NCBI GenBank assembly: GCA_018399745.1
Contig: JAGYNZ010000004.1
Span: forward strand, 40,091-104,090
DNA: 64,000 nucleotides
Direction: 5' to 3'
Source: Deltaproteobacteria bacterium
Lineage (GTDB): Bacteria > Desulfobacterota > Dissulfuribacteria > Dissulfuribacterales > UBA3076
The position numbers and the translations under genes are program-made. This document shows positions 47,022 through 54,871 of the stretch, piece after piece; position 1 is the first letter of the stretch; each line of letters begins with the position of its first letter. The notes under the pieces are model-generated. The model was given only the letters and a program-made list of their open reading frames with translations, ran no database searches and was not told where the DNA came from.

Positions 47022-48998
47022 TTAATCCTCAAGTGTTGACAGATCCCCCTCCTTTAATCCTAATTCCCGAGCTTTCAGTACACGGCGCATGATCTTGCCG
47101 CACCTTGTTTTCGGCAATTTGTCTTTAAATTCGATTCCACGAATAAGCACAACGGGTCCCAGCACCTTTCGGACATGGGCCTTCAGTTCATTTACCAGAC
47201 TGTCTTCGTCCTGTTCCACACCTTCCTTCAAAATAACAAATATCTTGGCTACCTCTCCACGGACCTTGTCGGGCACGCCGATGCAAGCCGCTTCAGCCAC
47301 ATATTTGTGACCGGTTACCGCATTTTCCACCTCGATAGTGCCAATTCGATGCCCCGCGATTTTGAGAACATCATCAGACCGTCCCAGGAACCAGATATAG
47401 CCGTCCGTATCTTTGGTGGCAATGTCGCCGGCCAGATACATCCCGGGGAATTTTGACCAATAGATCTCTTTGTATTTCTCAGGGTCTTTATAAAGTGTTG
47501 TGAGCATGGCAGGCCAAGGCTCTTTGACCACCACATGACCCCCCTTGCCCGGATCCACCGGTTCTCCATTGGCATCGACCACGTCTACATGAACACCGGG
47601 AAAGGGCTTGAATGCAGAACCGGGCTTTAACTCGTTACAGGGTGTGGGGGTTACCATAAACATGCCGGTCTCTGTTTGCCACCAGGTATCAATGACCGGG
47701 CATTCTTGATGTCCTATGTATTCATAATACCATACCCACGCCTCAGGGTTGATCGGTTCACCCACCGTACCGAGGAGGCGCAGCGTTGACAGATCGTGTT
47801 TTTTTGGATACTGAGCACCAAATCTCATGAGAATCCTGATAGTCGTTGGTGTTGTATAAAGAATATTGACACCGTACTTCTCAATGATCTGCCACATGCG
47901 ATCCGGTCCGGGAAACAGCGAGTGCCCCTCGTACATGACAGTAGTGGTCCCAACGATAAGAGGACCATAAACAACGTAGCTATGTCCCGTTACCCATCCG
48001 GGATCGGCGGCACACCAGAAGATATCGGTCTCCTTTATGTCAAACACCCATTTCAGTGTTCGATTGATTCCCACTGCATAACCGCCGTGGCAGTGCACCA
48101 CTCCCTTCGGCTTGCCTGTTGTGCCCGACGTGTACAGAATATAAAGCGGATCATTGGCATCCATCTCTACGGTCTCAAATTCTGCAGATTCCCCATCCAT
48201 CAAATCATGAAACCACAGGTATCGGCCATCACTCATGTCGGTCTCTATACCCGCCCGCCGGATCACGACTACGGTCTCCACTGAAGGCGACGCCGTCATG
48301 GCCTCGTCTACGGCCTCTTTCAGTTTTATTACTTCGCCGTTTCTGTGAAATCCGTTAACAGTCACTACAAGCCTTGCCTCTGTGTGGTTGATCCGATCAC
48401 GAAGGGCAAGGGCGCTGAATCCGGCATAGACAACGCTGTGTATCGCTCCGATCTTGGCACATCCGAGCATGGTAATAGCTATTTCAGGGATATTGGGAAG
48501 ATATATGATTACCCGGTCTCCCTTTCTGATTCCCAGAGATTTAAGGACATTGGCAAACTTGTTGGCAGCCCGGTAGAGATCATAATAAGTCATGCGCTCA
48601 CGCCCGCCGCTTTCGGACTCAAAGATTAAAGCCACCTTGTTCTTGCGATGGGTCTTTATATGACGGTCAAGTGCATTGTAAGCGATATTGGTCTTGCCCC
48701 CTGGAAACCACTTAAAAAAAGGTGCATCGGAGCGGTCGAGCACCGTATTCCATTTTTCAAACCAATCTAGTTCTTCCGCGGCGCTTTCCCAAAATTTTTC
48801 AAAATCGAATTGGCCCTGCTTCATAACCTCTTCATACGTATCCGGGCTAAGGACAGCGTCCGCGACCAACTGAGGCTGGGGCCGGAATACCCTTCCTTCG
48901 GCCAACATGGCTTCGATAGACTCTTTTTCTAACTCCGCACTCACTCTCGTTGATTTCATAAATCTAGCGATTGCATCCTCCATTGACGTTAAAGCCAT
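47022..48998 (-). CDS. acs: AMP-forming acetyl-CoA synthetase 2
   Basis: 658 residues from ATG 48998. Same ANL motifs as the other copy: YTSGTTGKPKG near 289, VDTWWQTETGM, YLAGDIATKDTDGYIWFLGRSDDVLKIAGHRIGT and KTRCGKIMRR with the modifiable Lys near 636. The two copies differ widely in sequence, so they are not a recent duplication; one might prefer propionate. The start is uncertain: ATG 48998 gives a typical N-terminus, ATG 49052 adds a hydrophobic 18-residue stretch, and neither has a good ribosome-binding site. It lies between the regulator's terminator and the porin. Confidence 0.94.
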   Translation of the reverse strand: MALTSMEDAIARFMKSTRVSAELEKESIEAMLAEGRVFRPQPQLVADAVLSPDTYEEVMKQGQFDFEKFWESAAEELDWFEKWNTVLDRSDAPFFKWFPGGKTNIAYNALDRHIKTHRKNKVALIFESESGGRERMTYYDLYRAANKFANVLKSLGIRKGDRVIIYLPNIPEIAITMLGCAKIGAIHSVVYAGFSALALRDRINHTEARLVVTVNGFHRNGEVIKLKEAVDEAMTASPSVETVVVIRRAGIETDMSDGRYLWFHDLMDGESAEFETVEMDANDPLYILYTSGTTGKPKGVVHCHGGYAVGINRTLKWVFDIKETDIFWCAADPGWVTGHSYVVYGPLIVGTTTVMYEGHSLFPGPDRMWQIIEKYGVNILYTTPTTIRILMRFGAQYPKKHDLSTLRLLGTVGEPINPEAWVWYYEYIGHQECPVIDTWWQTETGMFMVTPTPCNELKPGSAFKPFPGVHVDVVDANGEPVDPGKGGHVVVKEPWPAMLTTLYKDPEKYKEIYWSKFPGMYLAGDIATKDTDGYIWFLGRSDDVLKIAGHRIGTIEVENAVTGHKYVAEAACIGVPDKVRGEVAKIFVILKEGVEQDEDSLVNELKAHVRKVLGPVVLIRGIEFKDKLPKTRCGKIMRRVLKARELGLKEGDLSTLED

Positions 48999-49141
48999 AA
49001 AAAGAAAGCTTTTTAGATCAGACAGGAAATACAGGAGCAATCTCCGTACCATAATAGTTATATGAGGAATAAATGATGAATATCTAACTGAATTTTAAAG
49101 ATAAAATTGGATATTTCGAAGGAAAAAGGCCAAGTTAATTC

Positions 49142-49203
49142 AAAAAAAAGACCGAGTAAGAGAGTGGGGATGTTTTACTCGGAGTGGAGCGATTTGCTCC
49201 ACT
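49142..49203 (-). terminator. Tandem hairpins with intrinsic terminator after the regulator
   Basis: On the minus strand AGTGGAGC / GCTCCACT (49183-49203) is followed at once by CCGAGTAA / TTACTCGG (49152-49182) and then TC and eight T (49142-49151). The second hairpin is a good intrinsic terminator for the sigma-54 regulator transcript. The first, immediately upstream, could be an antiterminator or a protein-binding stem. Confidence 0.8.
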
Positions 49204-49289
49204 TGCGGGCAGGTTTTTTTACGTTTATTTTACGAACACAGAGGTCTTTAATTATCCCCGAAAGACAGGGGCTTTTTAGCGATTTTAAT

Positions 49290-50639
49290 TTAAGTCTCTG
49301 GAATCTGATATTTTTTCATTTTCATTCTGAGTGTCTTACGGTCAATACCAAGTAATCTGGCAGCACGGGTTTTGTTTCCTTCTGTAAGTTCGACTACTTT
49401 AATAATGTGTAGACGTTCCATTTCCTCGAGACAAAGCGTATCCTTAACCGGCAGACTCGACAGCACGGTATTTGAATAGGCAAGATCCTGCGTGGTAATA
49501 ATCTTGTCCCGTGCGAAGACCACAAGTCTCTCCACGGTATTTTCCAATTCTCGGACGTTGCCCGGCCAATGATATTCTGTGAGTGCCTTCATGGCATTGG
49601 GAGAAAGGCCCTCAATCACTTTCCCTTCTCTCCTGCCAAATCTGTTAAGGAAATGTTGCAGCAGCAGGGGAATATCCTCCCTGCGCTCCCGCAAAGGCGG
49701 CAAGTGTATAGATACTACATTTAGTCTAAAGAACAGGTCTTCACGAAAGAGTCCCCGGGCGACCGCCTTTTCAAGATCCTGATTTGTGGCTGATATAAGG
49801 CGGACATCGGCGTTGACGACCTTATGGTCTCCTACCTTGGAGATGCTCTTTTCTTCTACCGCCTTTAAAAGTTTGGCCTGGATTTCCAGACTTATATTGG
49901 ATATCTCATCAAAGAACAAAGTCCCATTCTGTGCCATCTCAAATTTACCGTACTGGGTTTTATCCGCACCTGTAAAGGACCCTTTTATATGGCCGAAAAG
50001 TTCACTCTCAAATATAGTGCTCACCAGGGAGCCGCAATCGACCGAGATAAAAGGACCTGCCTGCCTCCGGCTCATTTCGTGGATCCTGCGGGCTGCAAGT
50101 CCCTTACCTGTGCCACTTTCACCCTGAAGCAATACTGTTGTCTCTGTAGGGGCTACCATGGATATCATCTCTTTGATTTTTTCCACGGCAGGGCTGTTAC
50201 TGATTATTTTAGTGCTTTCTATCTTCTGGTTGCGACTTTGCTTCAGATAAAGTTTTTCAATGGTTAACTGGCGGTTTCTCTGTACCTGGCCGATCCGTTT
50301 AAGTAATTCATCCCGAGTGAAGGGCTTTGCCATAAAGTCAAATGCCCCAAGCTTGATGGCCTGAACAGCGGTTTCGATAGAGCCGTTCTCTGAGATCATG
50401 AGGACAATGGTCTCGGGTTCCAAGTCCTTGATCTTGGCCAGGATAAGCAACCCGTCTTCGCCGGGCATGTTCATTTCGAGAAGGATAAGATCAAATGACC
50501 GTTTTTTGAGCAGACCAAGGCCTTCATGACCACTTTTTGCCAGGATAACGCTATGACCCCGCCTGGCAAGGGTCTGCTGGCAGGCATCCCGCATGAATGC
50601 GTCATCGTCAATCACCAGGATATTATAACTAGCCTCCAT
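49290..50639 (-). CDS. Sigma-54-dependent response regulator (NtrC family) with Glu at the phospho-site
   Basis: 449 residues. Receiver domain (about 5-120): acidic pair D11-D13, phospho-site position 55 is Glu (LILLEMNMPG) where almost all receivers have Asp, switch residue S83 (MISENG) and K105 (AKPF). AAA+ domain: Walker A GESGTGKG at 173-180, GSFTGA at 220-225 (the sigma-54-contact GAFTGA loop, with Ser for Ala), Walker B LFFDE at 241-245, and arginine-finger region FREDLFFRL. C-terminal Fis-type HTH (about 410-445). It activates sigma-54 promoters; with Glu55 it may be constitutively active. ATG 50639 has GGAAG upstream. A cobalamin riboswitch and terminator precede it. No adjacent kinase. 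Confidence 0.93.
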   Translation of the reverse strand: MEASYNILVIDDDAFMRDACQQTLARRGHSVILAKSGHEGLGLLKKRSFDLILLEMNMPGEDGLLILAKIKDLEPETIVLMISENGSIETAVQAIKLGAFDFMAKPFTRDELLKRIGQVQRNRQLTIEKLYLKQSRNQKIESTKIISNSPAVEKIKEMISMVAPTETTVLLQGESGTGKGLAARRIHEMSRRQAGPFISVDCGSLVSTIFESELFGHIKGSFTGADKTQYGKFEMAQNGTLFFDEISNISLEIQAKLLKAVEEKSISKVGDHKVVNADVRLISATNQDLEKAVARGLFREDLFFRLNVVSIHLPPLRERREDIPLLLQHFLNRFGRREGKVIEGLSPNAMKALTEYHWPGNVRELENTVERLVVFARDKIITTQDLAYSNTVLSSLPVKDTLCLEEMERLHIIKVVELTEGNKTRAARLLGIDRKTLRMKMKKYQIPET

Positions 50640-50674
50640 GAGTGTCTTCCAATTGGGATCTCAGATTTGAAAGC

Positions 50675-50706
50675 AAAAACCCTGGTAACTTGAAAGTTTT
50701 ACCAGG
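50675..50706 (-). terminator. Intrinsic terminator between riboswitch and regulator
   Basis: Minus strand stem CCTGGTAA / TTACCAGG (50681-50706) followed by G and five T (50675-50679). It lies about 105 bases past the riboswitch and 36 bases before the regulator start, as expected of a riboswitch expression platform. Confidence 0.78.
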
Positions 50707-50810
50707 AAAAGTCCTGATTCCAGATCATGGGCCTTTGATATCACATCTTTTATCTGCAAATACATTCAATCAACATACCTTATCCACTGCTTCGGTAAAG
50801 ATTATAACAA

Positions 50811-50995
50811 GACAGGTCTTCTGGCTCTCGGATCATTCCTGCTTGCCGTGCCCCTCCTTCCGTCTTTGCCTAGCGGTGACATTACCCGTGGGGTTGTCTC
50901 CGATCACCGCCGCGGGTCCGTTCACGATTTCACGGATTACTTGATAAGGCCGAGCGGCATAATGTAACACCCTATCATAATAGGTAAAGAGGCAT
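50811..50995 (-). promoter_or_regulatory. Cobalamin riboswitch
   Basis: Read on the minus strand, conserved blocks of the cobalamin aptamer appear in order: AATCCGTGAAATCGTGAACGG near 50915-50945, the ACCCGCGGCGGTGAT segment, GACAACCCC, the GTCACCGC (variant of GCCACTG) element, AAGGAGGGG, and at the 3' end AGCCAGAAGACCTGTC matching the B12-box (GCCAGGAGACCTGCC). The 5' boundary is approximate. The false minus ORF over this region is a consequence. Downstream lie a terminator and then the sigma-54 regulator, so corrinoid binding probably turns the regulator off by termination. Confidence 0.88.
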
Positions 50996-51107
50996 ATGAA
51001 AAATCCAGCAGTTTTGGCTGTCTGCTGAATGTTCAAAAGGACCTTCTGTGATATATTGCAAAATCGGGCCGCACGCGCAGTAAATGACCAGATAAAGACA
51101 GAAATAA

Positions 51108-51127
51108 TACGCATATAATAATGCGTA
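51108..51127. repeat. TACGCAT / ATGCGTA inverted repeat
   Basis: Perfect 7-base arms with a 6-base spacer (ATAATA), in the divergent region between the riboswitch transcript and the DUF368 gene, next to a TATAAT-like sequence. Possibly an operator for one of the two transcripts. The rest of 50996-51343 shows nothing else recognisable. Confidence 0.45.
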
Positions 51128-51343
51128 CTGTATTATAATGTGTTCGATTCAGGGGATAAAAATCTGATCCTTGTTTTTTAATTATTCAATAATTATCAAT
51201 ATTATCAATAATTAAATATATATAAGAGTGGTTCGTTCTTGAAAAAATAGTCAAAAACCGCTAATGAGCCACAATGAAAAGGCATTTTTTTCAGTCAATT
51301 TGTGTACATCAGCAATAATGAATGTCAGGAAAGTAAAGCTGTG

Positions 51344-52285
51344 ATGAAAGGTCCTGCTCAATCTCATCGATCATTCAAGGCGTATCTTGTATTAGCGATC
51401 AAGGGCTTTTGCATGGGTGCTTCAGATGTGGTTCCGGGGGTTTCAGGCGGTACTATGGCCTTTATCCTTGGGATTTATAAAGAACTGATAGAGTCTATCA
51501 GTTCTTTTGATTTAGTCTTTTTTAAATTGCTTTTTTCTTTAAAACTGGGTGATGCCTTTAATCATATCTCATGGCGATTCCTTGTCGCCGTCGGCTCCGG
51601 TATTTTAATGGCCATATTCAGTCTTGCCAGGGTCCTGAGCTGGCTTCTTCAAAACAGGCCGATACTGATTTGGTCTTTTTTCTTTGGTCTTATAGTTGCC
51701 TCTTTATTTACCGTAAGCCGTTATCTTGAAAGATATAATCCATCCATCGTTGCATGTATAGGACTGGGAGCGGCCTGTACTTATTTTTTGGTTGGTTTGG
51801 TGCCGTTATCAACACCTGACACCCCGTGGTTTTTATTTATGAGTGGGGCCATTGCCATATGTGCAATGATCCTGCCTGGAATATCAGGGGCATTTATCCT
51901 TGTCTTTCTGGGTAAATACCATTATGTGCTTGAAGCCGTTAATAATCGTGATTTTCTGACACTCTTTATAGTTGCTGCAGGGGCCGGAGTAGGAATAATT
52001 TCATTTGTTCGTCTTCTTAACTGGTTTTTAAATAAATACTACAATTTTACTATAGCCATATTAACCGGTTTTATGTTGGGTGCCTTAAGAAAGATCTGGC
52101 CCTGGAAAAAATCCCTGCAGAGCATTACAGACGTGCAGGGGAATGTAATAATTATTGACCAGGTTAATATTATACCGAATCAATGGAGCACAGAGGTAAT
52201 GCATGCTATTTTTCTGGCTGTTTTCGGCTTTTTAATCGTCTTTGTAATAAATTTTTTGGCAGCAGGAAACAAGCGCACATTATAA
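51344..52285 (+). CDS. DUF368 membrane protein (PopT-like undecaprenyl-phosphate translocase)
   Basis: 313 residues from ATG 51344; an in-frame GTG at 51302 would add a hydrophilic 14-residue extension. It has about eight membrane segments and the DUF368 signatures MGASDVVPGVSGGTMAFILGIYKELI and MILPGISGAFILVFLGKYHYVLEAV. DUF368/PopT proteins were recently linked to recycling undecaprenyl phosphate across the inner membrane. AGGAAAG lies upstream. The next genes, 147 bases on, make dTDP-rhamnose, which is passed to the same carrier lipid. Confidence 0.88.
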   Translation: MKGPAQSHRSFKAYLVLAIKGFCMGASDVVPGVSGGTMAFILGIYKELIESISSFDLVFFKLLFSLKLGDAFNHISWRFLVAVGSGILMAIFSLARVLSWLLQNRPILIWSFFFGLIVASLFTVSRYLERYNPSIVACIGLGAACTYFLVGLVPLSTPDTPWFLFMSGAIAICAMILPGISGAFILVFLGKYHYVLEAVNNRDFLTLFIVAAGAGVGIISFVRLLNWFLNKYYNFTIAILTGFMLGALRKIWPWKKSLQSITDVQGNVIIIDQVNIIPNQWSTEVMHAIFLAVFGFLIVFVINFLAAGNKRTL

Positions 52286-52287
52286 AC

Positions 52288-52305
52288 AATGCTGAATGCT
52301 GAATG
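52288..52305. repeat. Heptad AATGCTG repeat
   Basis: AATGCTG-AATGCTG-AATG, a 7-base tandem repeat in the gap between the DUF368 gene and rfbD, followed at 52349-52376 by TTCAA-rich sequence. Similar in period and base make-up to 41773 and 61527. Confidence 0.5.
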
Positions 52306-52431
52306 GTAAATTATGGAAGAAGATTTAAAAGACATATACGTTGATTCAATATTCAAAATTCAACAGTTAACATTTATTGTGCGCCACAGATTGGGTTTTT
52401 TCAGCGGAATCAAATGATAGGTTAAGAGGTC

Positions 52432-53319
52432 ATGAAGATCCTTATATGTGGGGGTCATGGACAATTGGGCAGTGATTGCCTACAAGTTCTTCAGGGACCG
52501 CATGAAGTCCTTGCCCTGGCTTCAAATGAACTGGACATTACAAATTCTTCAGAAGTGGATACGGTGATAGGATATTACGTCCCTGATGTCATAATCAACT
52601 GCGCGGCATACACCAACGTGGATTCCTGTGAGACGGAAAAGGAATCGGCATGGAAGGTCAATGCTGAAGGACCGGAAAATCTGGGTTCCCGTGTCGCGAA
52701 ATATGGCGGTCTATTAATACATATCTCCTCTGATTATGTTTTTGACGGTAGAAAAAAGCCACCTGAGGGCTATGTGGAAGACGACGAGCCGCGACCCCTT
52801 TCCTATTACGGCAGGACGAAGCTGGAAGGTGAGGTGGCTGTAATGCGGACTACGGATCAACACATAATATTGCGGACAGCCTGGTTGTATGGCATTCATG
52901 GCCGGAATTTTCTCAAGACTATACTCAGGATAGCCCTTAGAAATCCTGATAAAAAGTTAAAGGTCGTGAATGACCAGTTCGGTTCACCTACCTGGTCTTA
53001 CCGGCTGGCGCTCCAGATCGCCGCACTCATAGAACAGAACGGTCGTGGAATTTATCATGCCGCCGGTGAGGGATACTGTACATGGTATGAACTGGCAGAT
53101 CATTTCCTCCGTGAAATAGGGGTTCAGCATTCATTAATCCCCTGCACGAGCGAGGAATATCCCACGCCGGCAACAAGACCGAGAAATTCAATACTTGAAA
53201 ACCAGCGGCTCAAAAGGGCGAACAATAATCTGATGAAAAACTGGTACCATGATGTGAACCAATTCGTTTCTAATTTTCAGGAACAACTGGTGAATGAGGC
53301 AATCAAGGCGATACCATGA
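52432..53319 (+). CDS. rfbD: dTDP-4-dehydrorhamnose reductase
   Basis: 295 residues, extended short-chain dehydrogenase fold. Last step of dTDP-L-rhamnose synthesis, NADPH-dependent. Nucleotide motif GGHGQLGS near residue 8, the INCAAYTNVDSCE block, ISSDYVFDG, active-site YxxxK in SYYGRTKLEGE, RTAWLYG and DQFGSPTWS. AAGAGGTC precedes the ATG. The stop overlaps the rfbB start by four bases. rfbA and rfbC are not in the window, so the pathway is completed elsewhere. Confidence 0.95.
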   Translation: MKILICGGHGQLGSDCLQVLQGPHEVLALASNELDITNSSEVDTVIGYYVPDVIINCAAYTNVDSCETEKESAWKVNAEGPENLGSRVAKYGGLLIHISSDYVFDGRKKPPEGYVEDDEPRPLSYYGRTKLEGEVAVMRTTDQHIILRTAWLYGIHGRNFLKTILRIALRNPDKKLKVVNDQFGSPTWSYRLALQIAALIEQNGRGIYHAAGEGYCTWYELADHFLREIGVQHSLIPCTSEEYPTPATRPRNSILENQRLKRANNNLMKNWYHDVNQFVSNFQEQLVNEAIKAIP

Positions 53320-54377
53320 AAAATATTCTGGTAACAGGAGGCTGCGGTTTTATAGGAACAAATTTTATCAGATATCTGCTGAAAGAGTCGGATTTTTCAG
53401 GGCGGATTATAAATGTAGATAAATTAACTTATGCAGGAAATCCTGAGAATTTGTTTGATGTTGAGAGAGATTTCCCGGAGCGCTATATCTTTATCAAAGC
53501 CGATATATGTGACCGCCATGATATTAAAAGAATATTTGATGACTATGAAATAGACACCATCTGCCATTTTGCAGCTGAATCCCATGTTGACAGGTCCATT
53601 GTCAGGCCTGATTCATTTATTCAGACCAATATCGTAGGCACATTCAACTTATTGGAGTCGGCCAAGTCAAAACAGGATCAGGTGCAGCTTTTTTATCATA
53701 TCAGCACCGACGAGGTATTTGGAAGTCTTGGAAAAGACGGGGTTTTTACAGAAGAGACGCCCTACAGGCCAAACAGTCCTTATTCCGCCTCAAAGGCCGC
53801 CTCAGACCATTTGGTGAGGGCCTATTACAAGACATATGGTCTGCCCGTCATTATCTCTAACTGTTCAAATAATTACGGCCCATATCAATTTCCCGAGAAA
53901 CTGATCCCGTTAATTATTCTCAATGCCATGGAGGGAAAGGCCTTGCCGGTTTACGGAGACGGCAGATATGTCCGAGATTGGCTCTATGTAAGGGATCACT
54001 GTGTTGCTATTTGGGAATTGATCCAAAATGGGGAAAGGGGCAGTATGTATAACATTGGTGGCAATAACGAGGTGGAAAATATCAACCTTGTAGAGTTGAT
54101 TTGTGATACTTTGGATGGTTTTGAAAAACTGAAAAACAATAAGTCGAGAAGGGAACTGATAACATTTGTCAAAGACAGGCCTGGTCATGACCGCAGATAT
54201 GCCATAGATTTCACTAAATTGAAAAGGGAGTTGGGCTGGATCCCCACGGAGTCTCTTGAAACCGGGATCCATAAGACGATCAAGTGGTATCTTGACAACC
54301 AGGAATGGGTCAGCCGGGTCAGGAGTGGAGAGTATCAGTCCTGGATAAGGGAGCATTATGACTATGCCGATATATGA
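53316..54377 (+). CDS. rfbB: dTDP-glucose 4,6-dehydratase
   Basis: 353 residues, NAD-dependent extended SDR. Converts dTDP-glucose to dTDP-4-keto-6-deoxyglucose. Visible: TGGCGFIGTNF (NAD), AAESHVDRSI, HISTDEVFGSLG with catalytic Thr-Asp-Glu, YSASKAASDHLVRAY with Tyr/Lys, SNCSNNYGPYQFPEKLIPL, and RPGHDRRYAID. GGAGG sits close to the start, and the gene overlaps rfbD by four bases and the FmdB-like gene by about 14 bases, so the three are one operon. Confidence 0.97.
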   Translation: MKNILVTGGCGFIGTNFIRYLLKESDFSGRIINVDKLTYAGNPENLFDVERDFPERYIFIKADICDRHDIKRIFDDYEIDTICHFAAESHVDRSIVRPDSFIQTNIVGTFNLLESAKSKQDQVQLFYHISTDEVFGSLGKDGVFTEETPYRPNSPYSASKAASDHLVRAYYKTYGLPVIISNCSNNYGPYQFPEKLIPLIILNAMEGKALPVYGDGRYVRDWLYVRDHCVAIWELIQNGERGSMYNIGGNNEVENINLVELICDTLDGFEKLKNNKSRRELITFVKDRPGHDRRYAIDFTKLKRELGWIPTESLETGIHKTIKWYLDNQEWVSRVRSGEYQSWIREHYDYADI

Positions 54378-54669
54378 TTATGAATGCGCCGAGTGCGGGG
54401 CGATTTTTGAAGTGATTGTTAAAAGGGGTGAGAGACCGTCTCCATGCCCTGAATGCGGTAGCCGTGAGTCCAAAAAACTTATGGCGGCACCGGCCTTCCA
54501 CATTAAGGAAGACCGTGCCACAACCCGTATTGAAAAGAGGGTCAAGAGTTATCTTAAAGACGGCAATATTTCTGGTGCCATGCGCTTTGCAGACGAGGCC
54601 GCGTCCATGGTAAAATCCGACAAGGTCCGCCGGATATCAGACAAACTTCACCAGAAAACGGGAATCTAG
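54364..54669 (+). CDS. FmdB-like zinc ribbon protein
   Basis: 101 residues from ATG 54364 (MPIYDYECAECG); ATG 54358 would add two residues. N-terminal zinc ribbon with CxxC pairs (CAEC, CPECG), the CxxC-CxxC-SSSS/FmdB family, then a short helical tail with many Lys/Arg. It was named after FmdB, a putative regulator of formamidase; the role is unknown. The start lies inside the 3' end of rfbB, so it is translationally coupled to it, although a link with rhamnose metabolism is not expected. Confidence 0.85.
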   Translation: MPIYDYECAECGAIFEVIVKRGERPSPCPECGSRESKKLMAAPAFHIKEDRATTRIEKRVKSYLKDGNISGAMRFADEAASMVKSDKVRRISDKLHQKTGI

Positions 54670-54871
54670 GAAGCAAGGCAAGCCTGTTGAGAAACTTTTC
54701 CCGGCACTGTTTAATAGTCTGGTTTGTTGGAGGACTCCGGATCTCTGCACCCTTGATTATTGAGAAGAAATAGTGTGCGGAGACTGAAAAGCGGTTTTCT
54801 GAATGAACGTGCCCATACCGTTCGGTCTCGGTGCCGATGTATTCATCCGTACCTACCTTCGGTATGAACGG

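Noticed and set aside
45312..49289. Sigma-54 promoters before acs1, acs2 or the porin
   Set aside because: I looked for TGGCAC-N5-TTGC on the minus strand; the near matches (for example TTGGCC near 49130) lack the GC at -12.
50833..51114. Minus-strand ORF of 93 codons
   Set aside because: It runs through the cobalamin riboswitch; base conservation there is structural, not coding.
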